Below, in pieces: positions 38,114 to 51,378 of a stretch of 64,000 nt of DNA. The DNA comes from Erpobdella octoculata (lineage: Eukaryota; Annelida; Clitellata; Hirudinida; Erpobdellidae). The notes beneath the pieces were generated by a model that was given only the letters and a program-made list of their open reading frames with translations, was not told the DNA's origin and ran no database searches. Within the stretch, counting starts at the first letter, position 1. Each line of letters begins with the position of its first letter. The DNA lies in contig OZ022239.1 in NCBI GenBank assembly GCA_963978895.1, positions 9,316,804 to 9,380,803 of the forward strand, in the 5' to 3' direction. The position numbers and the translations under genes are program-made.

Positions 38114-38229
38114 GTTAAATACATTAATCCGTTTTTAGATTTAAAAAAATAAACACTAAAAAAGGAAATATAATATAAAATAAAAAAAATATTTTATTAA
38201 AACAGCGCTCGTAGACTAATTATCATTGA

Positions 38230-40977
38230 CCCAATACATATTGAAGCTAGGATGACTTACAACTTACAAATTTATTTTTTTCAAATTCTAGCGTGATTTG
38301 TTATGACATAACACCAATTTTTCATCTTTTCCACGAGAACATTTTAGACATTTGCAGCCATTCCAACGTACTTGAAAAATCTCCATGCACAAATAAACTT
38401 ATTTATTAACAAAAAACAGAACAAAAACAATTTTTGTAATAAACTTGATTTTCGCTAGCTCTACAAGTCCGTAGACCATAGACTATAATATACCTGTTTA
38501 GATATTATAAGTCTAGGTAAAAGTCAAATATAAACATAAAAATTTGAGCCTAAAAATCTTCATATTTTTTTAATAAACTGAAAAACCTATGGCTATCGAC
38601 TATCGCTAGCTCTTAAATGTATCGGCGATAGCAGTTTCGAAACTTATATCCAAAGGTATTGACAATAGCACTAACAATGAATATCGAGAATTATATTGCT
38701 GCGATATTAACAGTTCTACACTATGCTTAGCATTTAAAAATAAAATAAAAATTAAGCAAAAAATATAACAAACATATTATATGTGTATTGGCAAATTGGC
38801 AAGCATGCTTACTTTATCATTTTATTATTAGACTCAATAAACATTGTTCGCTCGTGAAATTGCCGCCTGTCGTCGTCGTCCAGTCTGCCAGGGATGTTTA
38901 TTTGGCAGGAGGAAAGTCCACTCCTGACGAGCATTCTTCCTGGCGACTAAAACATAAACGTCCACAAACTTCATTAGGTTGTATACAGGAAGCGGCTTCT
39001 TTTTCAGGACGTGTTGGGTTCAGTCCGCGTTGTAAATCAACCGGCCAATATCCGTCTAACCCTTCTGTGATGCACACACACACATGCACATTTGCACATT
39101 TGAACATGAACGTGATGATCCACGATGGTGGATATCTGTGCTTGCTGCTTGAGTATGTCTGAGAGAAACAGAAAGATGGGCTAGTATGGGTGGGTGGGTG
39201 GAAAGGAGGAAGGCGGAAAAGGGTTTCACAGATGGTAATTCAGAGTCTTCGTAAATCGCGCCATAAGTTTGTAGGAGATGCGATTACTCGTTTGCGACTC
39301 GCTGGTGTTAACCGGTCGCTGTTTGCAGTCTCAAGAAATCCGGCGTGTCGCAAAACAAGCGTAAGAGTAATGCGTTGTTGTTTGTTGTCATGCATGTTCT
39401 TTGTTATTTTAAAGGTTTTATCAGGTAACATGTGGCATTTATCACTATGACACTGTAACTAATAATTTGATAATTTTGTTATTCGTTTTATCTGCTTCTT
39501 ATTTTATTTCTCATTTCTATTAATTTACAGCATTTTATTTCGTCAGATCCATAACAATAACGGCGGCGGCGAGAAAAAAAGAACTATAAAAAATAAGTTT
39601 GTTTGAGCACCAAATCCAACCACCCACTCACCGACCTTCACCAAAACGAAACCTCAGTTCCATAAAAAATCCCGATGTTTTATATTTAGAACGATCAGAT
39701 CGCATGTTAACATCTTGCAAACACTGAACGCTTATAGAGCCATACATTATTTATTCAGTGACATACTATTGCGACCAAAAATGATGTAAACAAGTCTCTG
39801 AGTCATATATCATTTGAACTGCCAAGGGTATAAAAGTTTTTTTACATATATAAAATATATATTTTATATTTTACGATCTTGGATTGAATTATTCCATAAA
39901 AACATGTAAATAAAACTTATTTAATAAATTTCTTTGCGAAACATCTCGTTAACTATAGACCATTGCCATGCAAGCCACATATTATTTGAAACAGAGTCCC
40001 TGCAGGACCAATTCTTTGAGGCCCACCCGGTTCTAATCAGGAGAGTCGTCTCAGCAAAGGAGGGGAGGGGGGTGAAATGTTTAAAAAACACACATTCAAT
40101 TTTTTTTAAAACATTGAACAGGTTTTCCTTCCAAATTAGCTGATCACCAGTGGTGGTAGTCGTCGGTACTTTTTCTAAAATTTTTCCTAAACCTTGTACA
40201 GTTTATTTTTTCTCAAAATAGCCAGGGGGAGGGGTAATTTTTGTTGGTATTTTTCTAAAATGGTTTTGAACCGGACAGTCCGGTACTACAGCAGACTGTC
40301 CGAGAAAAAATAAAAATAAAAATAAATATCGGATATGTATATCCGTTTTTCTTGTTGAATTTTTTGGGTGCATTTGTGAGCTCCCGATGCTGATGGGGAA
40401 GGTTCAGAAATGGATGTTTGTACCCCTCCATGTGACGTACCACGCGATAGGCAACTACATTCCTAATCCCCATACAGTTTTTTTCTTTAAAAAACGCTGA
40501 TAACCAGGGAAAAAATCATAGAGGTGATCCAAATGACGCTTCTGTTTCTAACTTAGCTTGGCCCTTTTTACAGGCGCAAAATACCTAGTGTCAAAAATAG
40601 TTTCCCGCGTAAATTAATATTTTGCCAGAATCATTTAGAGCATTTTTTTAAAAGCACATATTTTATTTTTAGAAAATATATTTTTATTAATCTTTGTTAG
40701 AGTGGAATTACTTCAGGCAATTGTAAAGTCACATGTAAACCACTGGAATCTATTTCCTGTTACGAGTCTCAACCAAAAATATTTGCCCCGTATTAATTAT
40801 TTTCTATATTTATTGAGGTAATATATCACTTTATTACGACCAGAAAACGTGTCTTTACTGTTCAGCTCACTAGAGAAGGAATCAAAATATTTACAAAGGA
40901 GACTATTTCGTGACACCGACCCATGCTAGTTTTAGGTCTAGGCCTGTTTTTATACTTTGAATTTAGTCTGGTCTGGC
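38230..40977. other. Intergenic DNA, no supported gene
   Basis: A more GC-rich patch at 38830-39440 has an open frame (38788-39162) and others without recognisable domains. It could hold a leader exon of a neighbouring gene, but nothing shows this. CGGCGGCGG near 39560 and CCGGACAGTCCGGT near 40274 are short oddities. The rest is AT-rich with no open frame of interest. Confidence 0.4.
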
Positions 40978-40985
40978 CCAGGGGC

Positions 40986-41290
40986 CAGTGGCGTAGCGAG
41001 GGAATCTGGTGCCCCCATCTTCCGCTGTCATCCCAATTGGACGACCAAAACCGAGGAAACCGAAGGCGCCCGAGCCATAATCGGTGAGCCCCTCCCCAAG
41101 AAAATGTTTAGAAATCACAAGTGTGAAATAGTGCAAAAATACAATTTGTTAATTTTACTTGTTTTACATGTTCAAAAATGACCAAGCTTTGTTGGTGAAA
41201 TTGTTGTTTCTTCTTTTGCTTTTTGGCACTCCCAAAGACTGGCGCCCGGGGGCATTTGCCCCTCACTACCCCTTTTTTGCTACGCTACTG
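40986..41290. mobile_element. 305-bp hAT MITE with perfect 8-bp duplication CCAGGGGC
   Basis: CCAGGGGC lies at 40978-40985 and 41291-41298. The ends CAGTGGCGTAGCGAGGG and, inverted, CAGTAGCGTAGCAAAA match imperfectly. Subterminal GGTGCCCCCA and GGGGCATTTGCCCC are typical of this class of widespread small elements. It has no coding capacity. Confidence 0.85.
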
Positions 41291-41920
41291 CCAGGGGCCG
41301 TTCAGCCCGTGAAAATCTCTAATTCGGAAGCCCGAAACAATCATAGAGTAAACTTTGATGACTAGCTTGTAAATCCAAACAGATGCAAAAGTTTTGAAGC
41401 AGAATTGTCAGTCAGTTCATTTTTTGCCAGCTTGATCTGACCCACCAAAAAACTTTGACCCTCTTCTGCCTTCTTCTTCATCGTCACAATTGTTTGACCT
41501 TCCTTTTCCCAATCGTATGACGTCATTTATGGACGGTCCTTTTCCCTATATGACTCTACATACAGGAATAGCAAAAGAGTTTAACACTTTGAAACTCTAG
41601 ATTCGAACCGACTCGAGGTTACATTTGTAGAAACATTCACAAACGAAAAAATACTTAAAATTTTATTTTGCTCTAAAAGTGATTGGACAAATGAAAATTG
41701 AAAATGATTTTTTTTATGAAGCTGGTGTTTTTAGTTAACGGAATAATGTATTATGTTTAAGAAGCACCTATACATTTGGCATTTCATAATAGATGAAAAG
41801 GAGGGATTACATCCGAATATTCCAAACAAATAAACTTACTTCAGTTTTTACCCATGGTAATATCAGTTCAATTTTTACTGCCGAGGAGGTCAAACGTCAG
41901 ACGTCGCCATGAAAAGCTGA

Positions 41921-41993
41921 CCAGCCCCTGTACTGCCCCTGTACTGCGCCTGTACTGCGCCTGTACTGCGCCTGTACTGCCCCTGTGTGCCCG
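41921..41993 (+). repeat. 12-bp minisatellite, about six units
   Basis: CCTGTACTGCGC, with variant CCTGTACTGCCC, repeats in tandem. It lies in a short GC-rich frame (41854-42129) that has no recognisable domain. I do not call that frame a gene. Confidence 0.8.
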
Positions 41994-42367
41994 ATCTGTC
42001 TTGAAGTGGCGCAAAAACATCCGATCAAATCCTCAGACACCAGGCTGCAAACCATCATTAAGTCAACGCCGGTTATATCTTTGCTTGATTGAAATTAAAC
42101 AGCCGATGGTGGGAGTGGACGAGTCGTGATTGGGAGTTAATGACGAAGAACGACGCGTTCTAATTTTCTTCCCGTTCGTTAAATCTCGTTGCTATGGAAA
42201 CGGAGCCGGTTCGTTTGCCAGTCGCCAACAAGATTTTTTTATCGCTGGTTTATGTTGTTGCTGCTGTTATTCTTGTTGAGGTTATTTTTCTTCTACTTTG
42301 ATGCCAGTTAAAATAAAAGCCTCCAAGCGCATAGACAGACAAATATGAGGTCATTCAATGTGACATG

Positions 42368-42393
42368 ACACACACACACACACACACACGCAC

Positions 42394-42428
<35 letters not shown>

Positions 42429-42446
42429 CACCCACACACACACACA
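42368..42446. repeat. CA microsatellite
   Basis: ACACAC run with a few G and C interruptions. Confidence 0.95.
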
Positions 42447-42782
42447 GACAAGAAACAGCACGGGCTCTTCCAACTTCGTCACTTCGATGAATCTTCAAAT
42501 CTTCACTCCATATAGATCTCCTATAACTGATAAGAGCCAATCAAAAATTGTTACAAACGCTGTGGAAACACTTGGCGTAGACCTACATCGGTATTTATGA
42601 GAAAGCTTTTCCGAAGGTCGACTGTTCGACACTTGTAAATAAAAGACAAATAAGAATACATCTTAAATACCACGCTCTATTACTCAATTCCACGGTGGGG
42701 GGTGGTGGACAGGGGACAGCCAATATTGCTCATAATATCACTAAACGGTTGCTTGCTTGCTTAATTGTTTTCAAATAAGTAA

Positions 42783-43110
42783 AATGTCTAATGTCGCTTT
42801 CCCGCTCTCGGTCGATACCCCGCTCCCGGTCGCCTTCCCACTCCCGCGTGCCCTCCCGTTTCCGGTCGCTTTTCCTTTCCCAGTCGTTCTTTCGCTTTCG
42901 TTTGCTTTCTCATTCCCGCTTGCTTTTTCGTTCCCGCTCATTCTGCTGTTACCGTTTCCGTTTGCTCTGTCGCTCCGCTCATTCTGTGACCGATTTAAAA
43001 ATTTTTCACAAAAACCTTCTCCGATTGCCTCGCAAGCTTCTGTGAAAATTACATTACGATCAGATGAATGGTGAAGCAATACATAAAGAACTTACATACA
43101 TATTTACACA
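42783..43110 (-). mobile_element. Helitron-like H family, copy 2, 3' end missing
   Basis: The GCTTTCCCGCTCTCGGTCG-type tract runs from 42795 to 42985. It is followed by the conserved block CATTACGATCAGATGAATGG and a TA tract at 43128. The CTAG/hairpin terminus is absent at the left (it begins abruptly near AATGTCTAATGTCGC). Confidence 0.6.
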
Positions 43111-43125
43111 CATAATCTCATATAT

Positions 43126-43127
<2 letters not shown>

Positions 43128-43198
<71 letters not shown>

Positions 43199-43391
43199 CT
43201 CGTGTCATAGTGTTTGATATTGAACTCCTCCGAATCGGTTGAACCGATTTTTTTGTTATTCATTCAAGCTGCATTTGTTATATGCATTAGAAAGGAAAAG
43301 GAACTTATCTAGCAAAGATATATATATATATATATATTTATTTATATATATATATATATATGTGTATAATATATGTATATGTATATATATG

Positions 43392-43461
<70 letters not shown>

Positions 43462-43500
43462 AATATATATATATATCTATATCTATATATATATAAATGA
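43128..43500. repeat. Two TA/TATG-rich tracts
   Basis: Pure TA at 43128-43195 and mixed TATA/TATG at 43318-43500, on either side of a short unique segment (43196-43317). Confidence 0.95.
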
Positions 43501-43550
<50 letters not shown>

Positions 43551-44113
43551 ATATGTATGTAAGTCTTTTATGCATTGCTACACCATTCATCCGATCGCAA
43601 TGAAATTTTCACAGAACCTTGAGAGTCAAGGGGAATTAAATATAAAAAAAATTTGAAATCCGTCACAAAATGAGCGGAGCGGAGCGGATGAGCGAGCGGG
43701 AACTATATATATATATATATTCGGGGGTGAGTAATAAAATTCAAAATCGGTAATTGCATAATAAAATTCAAATTTAAGTTACGTAACAACGTTTGAAAGC
43801 TTCAAGCAAGATTTAGCCAAATCTATTTTATGTTTTATGGTCTAAAAGAAGTTAGGAAAGGATGAAAAAGAGAAAATGAGCGCGTGCGAGAACGGGAATG
43901 AGAGAGCAAGCATGAGCGAGAACGGGAGAGCAAGCGGGAGCGGGAACGGGAGAGCAAACGGGAGCGGAAAAGTGACCGGAAGCGGAAAAGCGGCCAGGAA
44001 CGGAAAAGCGACCGAGAACGGGAAAGCAAACGGGAGCGGGAAAGCAACCGGAAAAGGAAACCTGAGCGAGAGAGACAAACACTAGAAAAACCTCTAAAAA
44101 CCCCGGGGCATTA
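43485..44113 (+). mobile_element. Helitron-like H family, copy 3
   Basis: It starts in TATATAAATGAATGTTTGTA and has the conserved CATTCATCCGATCGCAATGA block (43587-43610) and GAGCGGAGCGGA. It then has the GGGAGCGGGAACGGGAGAGC tract (43885-44060) and ends AACCTCTAAAAACCCCGGGG without the full hairpin or CTAG. About 130 bp (43720-43850) between the halves has no counterpart in other copies and may be an insertion. Confidence 0.6.
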
Positions 44114-44555
44114 ATTTTTTTAAATTGACATAATTTGTACATTAAACTTTTAATAAAAAACCAAAATAATTTAAAAGGCAAAGCAACGTTTGCTGATATA
44201 CATGTAGAAAAATATAGATAGGAAGAGAGAAAGACAGAAAGAAAGAGTAAAATAATTTAAATTATTATTTAGATATTGGGACATATTTTAAAAGAATTAA
44301 AAAAGTTTAAATGTAAGGAGAGTGCTTTTTATGTAATTTTGTTTCTCAAGTTGTTTGCTGCCTAGGCAATAATTCCATGAATAATTTAAATGCTATTATA
44401 TCTCGATATGCGATTCAAACATAAATGATAATTTATGATCTATAATGTCTATACCGGGGATGGCGAAACTGTGGCTTTTTCGAATGTGTTTGAACTATGA
44501 AACCTGAATGAAGGAGTAAATGGGTGATTAAATGAACGAACAAAGGAACAAACAA

Positions 44556-44890
44556 ACGAACGAACGAACGAACGGACGGACGGACGGACGGATGGATGGA
44601 TGGATGGATGGATGGATGGATGGATGGATGGATGGATGGATGGATGGATGGATGGATGGATGGATGGATGGATGGATGGATGGATGGATGGATGGATGGA
44701 TGGATGGATGGATGGATGGATGGATGGATGGATGGATGGATAGATAGATAGATAGATGGATAGAGGGATGGATGGATGGACGGACGGACGGACGGATGAA
44801 TGGACGGACGGACGGATGGATGGACGGACGGATGGACGGATGAACAAACGAACGAATTGAAGACGAACGGACGGACGAACGGATTGATGG
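44556..44890. repeat. GGAT/GGAC tetranucleotide microsatellite, about 330 bp
   Basis: GAAC and GGAC units at the left give way to a long pure GGAT run (44592-44740). Mixed GATA, GGAC and GAAC units follow. Ser-Ile-His-Pro and Met-Asp-Gly-Trp frames on the two strands are artefacts. Confidence 0.97.
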
Positions 44891-44899
44891 CTGGAAGGA

Positions 44900-46505
44900 T
44901 GATCAAACACCGAGCGAGTGAGTGAGCGAACGAACGATCAAATAAACAAAATAATAATAAAAACAAAAAACAAAAGATAATTGAACTACACAATAAAAAT
45001 TGCAAAAGAAACTGAAAAAAGAAAGAAAATGAGAGAAAGACGACGAAGCCAACTTCAGTTCCAAACTGTTGCGCAAAAGATAGAGCTGGAACGTACTCTC
45101 TTGGATGTTATATGAGACTTGTGCTTCAAGTCGCAAGGTAAACATGTAGAAAATAGACAAGTGCACCTAGGAAGCATTTCTGCTGACTCATACACATTAT
45201 ATTTCACACATACATACACGTACATTCACACATACACAGGTAATAATTTATTTAGTCAAACGCCGTTGAATATCACTTAAGGATGAGCTGCAAAAACTTT
45301 CAAGGTTTTGATTGGGAACGCATTTTATGGAAGTTCAATTATTGTTATGCACACAATCTGTTACATTTTCCTTGATCCATAAAAGGAGGTTTAGAATAAT
45401 TGTTTTACAATATTCAGCAATAATTCTAATTGTTTTATCACATCTTGACTTAAAATGGTAGAAATATAGATGATTGAATAAATAAATCAATTGATTAATA
45501 ATTAATTGTGTGGTTAGATTTAGTGGTTAGATTGCTGGATGAATGGTGATATTCTTTCGAAATAAAATATTCTAAGCACTATCAGCGTAGGAATACAGAT
45601 GCGCTGCCGTGACAAATGCTTGGGACTATTTTCTAGAACAAATACTCGCAGGAACTCTTGTGATGGCGCACTGGACTTTGCGATATGCAAAGGCCAAATG
45701 AATAAATAGTCCATTTTCAATCTGACTATTTTTATTACCGTTAAACTTTCACTGTAAAAAACTACTTATTGTGGCCATTCTTATTGCATTGTTCATCGTT
45801 ATCATCTTCCTTTTTATTTTCATTTTTTTTAATTCTTAATATTAACTTCGCTCTCTTTGTTTGCTTGCTTGCGTCCTTGCATGCTTGCTTGCTTGAGCCA
45901 TGCGTTGGCACATTTTGACGCTTAAAAACATACTTCCCCTCATTCAATGGAACTAAAATTTGATGTATTGAATTGATGTCGATCACAATGCATTTATTAA
46001 ATTTTCAAATCGATTGGACAAAATTTAAATAAAATATATGACGATATTCATTAAAGTTTTTAAAATTACGAAATTTCGTCAAAAAAATAAGACCACCAGT
46101 TGTAAAATCATTAAAAAAACAAAAATTAATTTTTCAAATCAAAGTTTTATATTATAAGCATTTTTTTTTAAATTTTTTCATCTTCACACACTTCACTCAT
46201 CAAGTATTTAGAAGACTGCGGCCAATGTTTTCCTATTTTATATACTTACAAAAAAGGATTTGAAAAAAATTAGCAGCTAACAAATTACAAAATTTACAAG
46301 ATTTGTAAAAAACAAAGTTTCTAATGGTTCACTTGTTACTTCCTGTTATAGTAACTGCATAGTGTTTGCTTGCTTGCTTGAGGCGTACGTTGATCATCTT
46401 GTGACTTAAAAAACTATAATTCCTGTCAAACTAAAATTTAGTGAAATGATTTTTGTCAAGGACAATGCATTCTATTAATTTTTCAGACTGATTGGACACC
46501 ATTAA
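44900..46505. other. AT-rich DNA, nothing recognised
   Basis: No domain, terminal repeat or plausible exon chain seen. GCTTGCTTGC runs near 45865-45895 and 46360-46380 are short microsatellites. Confidence 0.4.
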
Positions 46506-46507
46506 AA

Positions 46508-46876
<369 letters not shown>

Positions 46877-47260
46877 AAGTAAATTAAAAACGAATTTTTA
46901 AAACCCAATGCTTTTATATGTAATTAAAACACAAATTTTGCAATCAATTTTTTCTTATATTACTCTTTTATTTTATATTAAAGTCGAAATATCTTAATTA
47001 TATCGAAATATCGAAATTAATTAAAATTAATTAAATTAATTGACTTATTGTAAAACTAATAATTGAATATTGCATTGTCTTCTATTTTGAGCATGTATGC
47101 AAAATTTGAAAAAAATCTATCATCAGGAAGTGACTCAAGATTTGAAACAGACAGAGAAACAAACAGACAGACAGAGAAACAAACAGACAGACAGAGAAAA
47201 AAAACAAACAGACAGAGAAACAAACAGAGACGAAGGGTTAATAAAAGCATTGGTAAAAAT
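46877..47260 (+). repeat. Dispersed repeat R2, copy 1, with expanded CAGACAGAGAAACAAA units
   Basis: CAAGTGAATTAAAAACGAAT, then AATTGACTTATTGTAAAACT and GAAGTGACTCAAGATTTGAA, recur at 58452-58770. In this copy ACAGACAGAGAAACAA is repeated about four times (47148-47230); the other copy has one. No coding potential. Confidence 0.75.
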
Positions 47261-47264
47261 GAAT

Positions 47265-47852
<588 letters not shown>

Positions 47853-47854
47853 TA

Positions 47855-48301
47855 TATATATATAAATGAATGAATGTTTGTATGTATGTATGTATGTATG
47901 TCCTTTATGCATTGCTACACCATTCATCCAATCGTAATGAATTTTTCACGCAATCTTGAGAGTCAAAGGGGATCAAATATAGAGAAACAAAATTTGAAAT
48001 CCGTCACAAAAATGAGCGGGTGAGTGAGCGGGAACTATATACATATATATATACACATACATATACATACATAAATGAGCGAAAACGGAAACGGGAAGCC
48101 AACTGAGAGCAAAAGATAGAGCGGGAAAGGGAAAGCGACCGAGAACGGGAAAGCAACCGAGAGCGGGAAAGCGACCGGGAGCGGAAAAGCGACCGGGAAC
48201 GCGACGGGAACGGGAAAGCGGAAAAGGAAACGGGAGCGAGAGAGAGACAAACATTAGAAAAACCTCTAAAACCCCGGGCAACGCCGGGTGTCCCCGCTAG
48301 T
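47855..48301 (+). mobile_element. Helitron-like H family, copy 6 (complete 3' end)
   Basis: It starts TATATATATAAATGAATGAA, directly after the CTAGTA of copy 5. It has a short TATG tract, the conserved block at 47925-47945, the AAAGCGACCGAGAACGGG tract (48110-48230), and ends CCCCGGGCAACGCCGGGTG then CCCCGCTAG at 48300. Five and six are in tandem, as is known for Helitron-type insertions. Confidence 0.65.
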
Positions 48302-48732
48302 AAAATATAAATTTAAATTGTTAAAATTTTTGAAAATTTACAAATTTCCTTTAAACAAATAAAACCACGAGTTTGAAGATTATTAGGAAAACAAAGTTTT
48401 TTTTAGAAATCAAAGATTTCTAAAATAAAACTTTGTTTTTTCAATATTATTTCAAAAGTTTCTTATATTTTCCATCCTCACACACCCAGTATTTTGAAAA
48501 CTATGTTCAATATATTTCTATTTTATCGACTTCTCATCATCAAAAAATGATTTGCAAATATTTGGAAGCTGTCGAATTGAAAATATAAAAAAATTGTGAA
48601 AAGGAAGTTTTTACGATTCACTTGTTATCCTCACAAGTTTTAACCACTTTTATTCTTTTTTTTCAGAGTAATCAGAATAATATTAAACTATAACGCCAAC
48701 CAAAGAGTCTACTCTGACCTGTAATAACATTA

Positions 48733-48775
48733 ACCACACCACACCACACCATACCACACCACACCACACCACCAG
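48733..48775 (+). repeat. CCACA pentanucleotide microsatellite
   Basis: ACCACACCACACCACACCAT and similar units, about eight copies. Confidence 0.9.
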
Positions 48776-49170
48776 GTAACGAGATAAAAAAACTCAGCCC
48801 CACTCGTTCCGCTCAACAGAGCCGCTATCCGACTATTATAAAACAGCCTAAACAGAAATGATTTTCAAAGCCACGAAGATCGCTTGGGACTTTCACAATC
48901 GTAAAATCTTGTTGAATCCAGCAAGTTTTTGCGTTATTCAAAGAAAGTTGAGCCGTTTTTTTTAAATAAAAAATAATATTTTCTTAGTGCAAACAAATCT
49001 TTTTTCAAATACAATTTCTTAAAATAAGCTTTTCTACAAATACATTTTTTAAAAATCTGCAACAAAATTTTAAAATTTAGTTTTAAAATTTTTCTTAATT
49101 TGATAACATTTTTAATATTCATTCAATTAATATATGAATGAGTTATTGTTAATTATTAATCTATAATCCT

Positions 49171-49620
49171 ACTAGCGGGGTACCCGGGGTTGACCGGGAG
49201 TTTTAGACGTTTTTGTATCGTTTTTTTCTCTCCCTTTAGTTTCCTTCCCCGCTTGCTCTCTTACTTTCGGTCGCTTTCTCGTTAGCGATTTTTCTCCCAT
49301 TCACGGTCGCTTTCCCGCTCCCGCTCTAGCTCCCTTTTCTGTTTGCTCTTCCGCTCGAGATTACTTTTCCGTTACCGCTTGCTCTCCGGTTTCCGTTCTA
49401 ACTCGTTCTCCAGTTCCCGCTATCGCTCGCTCCTCCGTTCCCGCTCCGCTCACTTCGTGACTGATCTCAATTTTATTTCACAAAATCCTTCCAGTCTTGG
49501 CTTTCAAGGTTGTGTAAAAATTCCATTACGAACGGATGAATGGTGTAGCTATGTATAAAGGACATACATGCATACAGACAGACACATATACAGTCATTTA
49601 TATATATATATATATATATA
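49171..49620 (-). mobile_element. Helitron-like H family, copy 7
   Basis: ACTAGCGGGGTACCCGGGGT at the left is the reversed 3' end, with a diverged hairpin (GTTGACCGGG). A CGCTTTCCCGCTCCCG-type tract and the conserved CATTACGAACGGATGAATGG block (49525-49545) follow. A TA tract at 49600-49620 joins it directly to the tRNA-like array. Confidence 0.6.
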
Positions 49621-51370
49621 AATGTCTCAACTTCAGACTCGAACCCACGACTGTCGGATCGGCAACACCGCCTCGCATCATGCCAACTACCTTACCATCT
49701 GCGCCACTTCCACCGCCAAAAAACAGTGGTTGTTAAGCGCTTTTGTTGGGGTATGTTGAACACAACACTCGACTATGAATGGGTACGAATCAATGCTCGA
49801 TAGTATTATAAGTTGTACGGCGTACAATCCGTCACTAGCTAATTTAATAGCTATCGAGATATATATGTTTTTAAGATATATATTATAAGGAAACATAGCG
49901 TTAATATGTTTTTACGAGCCACATATATCAGAAACTTGGATGGCGTACAATCCACCACGAAATAACACACAAATATAAATGTCTCAACTTCAGACTCGAA
50001 CCCACGACTGTCGGATCGGCAACACCGCCTCGCATCATGCCAACTACCTTACCATCTGCGCCACTTCCACCGCCAAAAAACAGTGGTTGTTAAGCGCTTT
50101 TGTTGGGGTATGTTGAACACAACACTCGACTATGAATGGGTACGAATCAATGCTCGATAGTATTATAAGTTGTACGGCGTACAATCCGTCACTAGCTAAT
50201 TTAATAGCTATCGAGATATATATGTTTTTAAGATATATATTATAAGGAAACATAGCGTTGATATGTTTTTACGAGCCACATATATCAGAAACTTGGATGG
50301 CGTACAATCCACCACGAAATAACACACAAATATAAATGTCTCAACTTCAGACTCGAACCCACGACTGTCGGATCGGCAACACCGCCTCGCATCATGCCAA
50401 CTACCTTACCATCTGCGCCACTTCCACCGCCAAAAAACAGTGGTTGTTAAGCGCTTTTGTTGGGGTATGTTGAACACAACACTCGACTATGAATGGGTAC
50501 GAATCAATGCTCGATAGTATTATAAGTTGTACGGCGTACAATCCGTCACTAGCTAATTTAATAGCTATCGAGATATATATGTTTTTAAGATATATATTAT
50601 AAGGAAACATAGCGTTGATATGTTTTTACGAGCCACATATATCAGAAACTTGGATGGCGTACAATCCACCACGAAATAACACACAAATATAAATGTCTCA
50701 ACTTCAGACTCGAACCCACGACTGTCGGATCGGCAACACCGCCTCGCATCATGCCAACTACCTTACCATCTGCGCCACTTCCACCGCCAAAAAACAGTGG
50801 TTGTTAAGCGCTTTTGTTGGGTTTTTTGGCGGTGGAAGTGGCGCAGATGGTAAGGTAGTTGGCATGATGCGAGGCGGTGTTGCCGATCCGACAGTCGTGG
50901 GTTTGAGTCTGAAGTTGAGACATTTATATTTGTGTGTTATTTCGTGGTGGATTGTACGCCATCCAAGTTTCTGATATATGTGGCTCGTAAAAACATATCA
51001 ACGCTATGTTTCCTTATAATATATATCTTAAAAACATATATATCTCGATAGCTATTAAATTAGCTAGTGACGGATTGTACGCCGTACAACTTATAATACT
51101 ATCGAGCATTGATTCGTACCCATTCATAGTCGAGTGTTGTGTTCAACATACCCCAACAAAAGCGCTTAACAACCACTGTTTTTTGGCGGTGGAAGTGGCG
51201 CAGATGGTAAGGTAGTTGGCATGATGCGAGGCGGTGTTGCCGATCCGACAGTCGTGGGTTCGAGTCTGAAGTTGAGACATTTATATTTGTGTGTTATTTC
51301 GTGGTGGATTGTACGCCATCCAAGTTTCTGATATATGTGGCTCGTAAAAACATATCAACGCTATGTTTCC

Positions 51371-51378
<8 letters not shown>
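49621..51378. repeat. Tandem-plus-inverted array of a 357-bp tRNA-like repeat, six units
   Basis: Units on minus: 49621-49977, 49978-50334, 50335-50691 and a partial one 50692-50820. Then the orientation flips and units on plus run 50822-51178 and 51179-51378 (partial, ending in a TA tract). Units are nearly identical; a rare difference is GCGTTAATATG against GCGTTGATATG. The flip creates a palindrome of roughly 550-bp arms around about 50800-50821. TA repeats flank both outer ends. A 69-codon open frame recurs in four units only because the DNA is repeated. Confidence 0.92.
50828..50918 (+). repeat. tRNA-like head of the 357-bp unit with Pol III boxes A and B
   Basis: In plus orientation the unit begins GGCGGTGGAAGTGGCGCAGA. 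A box A-like TGGCGCAGATGG lies at 50839-50850 and a box B-like GGGTTTGAGTCTG near 50899; other units have GGTTCGAGTCTG, nearly the consensus. Spacing is about 60 bp. The pairing of a functional tRNA (closed acceptor stem, CCA-type 3' end) is not evident, so a tRNA-derived SINE or pseudo-tRNA is likelier than a tRNA gene. Equivalent heads lie in the other five units. Confidence 0.65.

Noticed and set aside
38788..39450. Two overlapping open frames of 124 and 86 codons in a GC-richer patch
   Set aside because: No recognised domain, no splice-linked partner exons and no hydrophobic or repeated pattern. It could be a leader region but this cannot be shown.
44433..45005. 190-codon frame rich in Ser-Ile-His-Pro, and its mirror Met-Asp-Gly-Trp frame
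   Set aside because: They are products of the GGAT microsatellite; the same applies to the frames at 53055-53492.
49687..51215. An identical 69-codon protein encoded four times, which looks like a gene family
   Set aside because: The repetition is that of the whole 357-bp DNA unit. No domain, signal or codon conservation distinct from the flanking DNA supports a protein.
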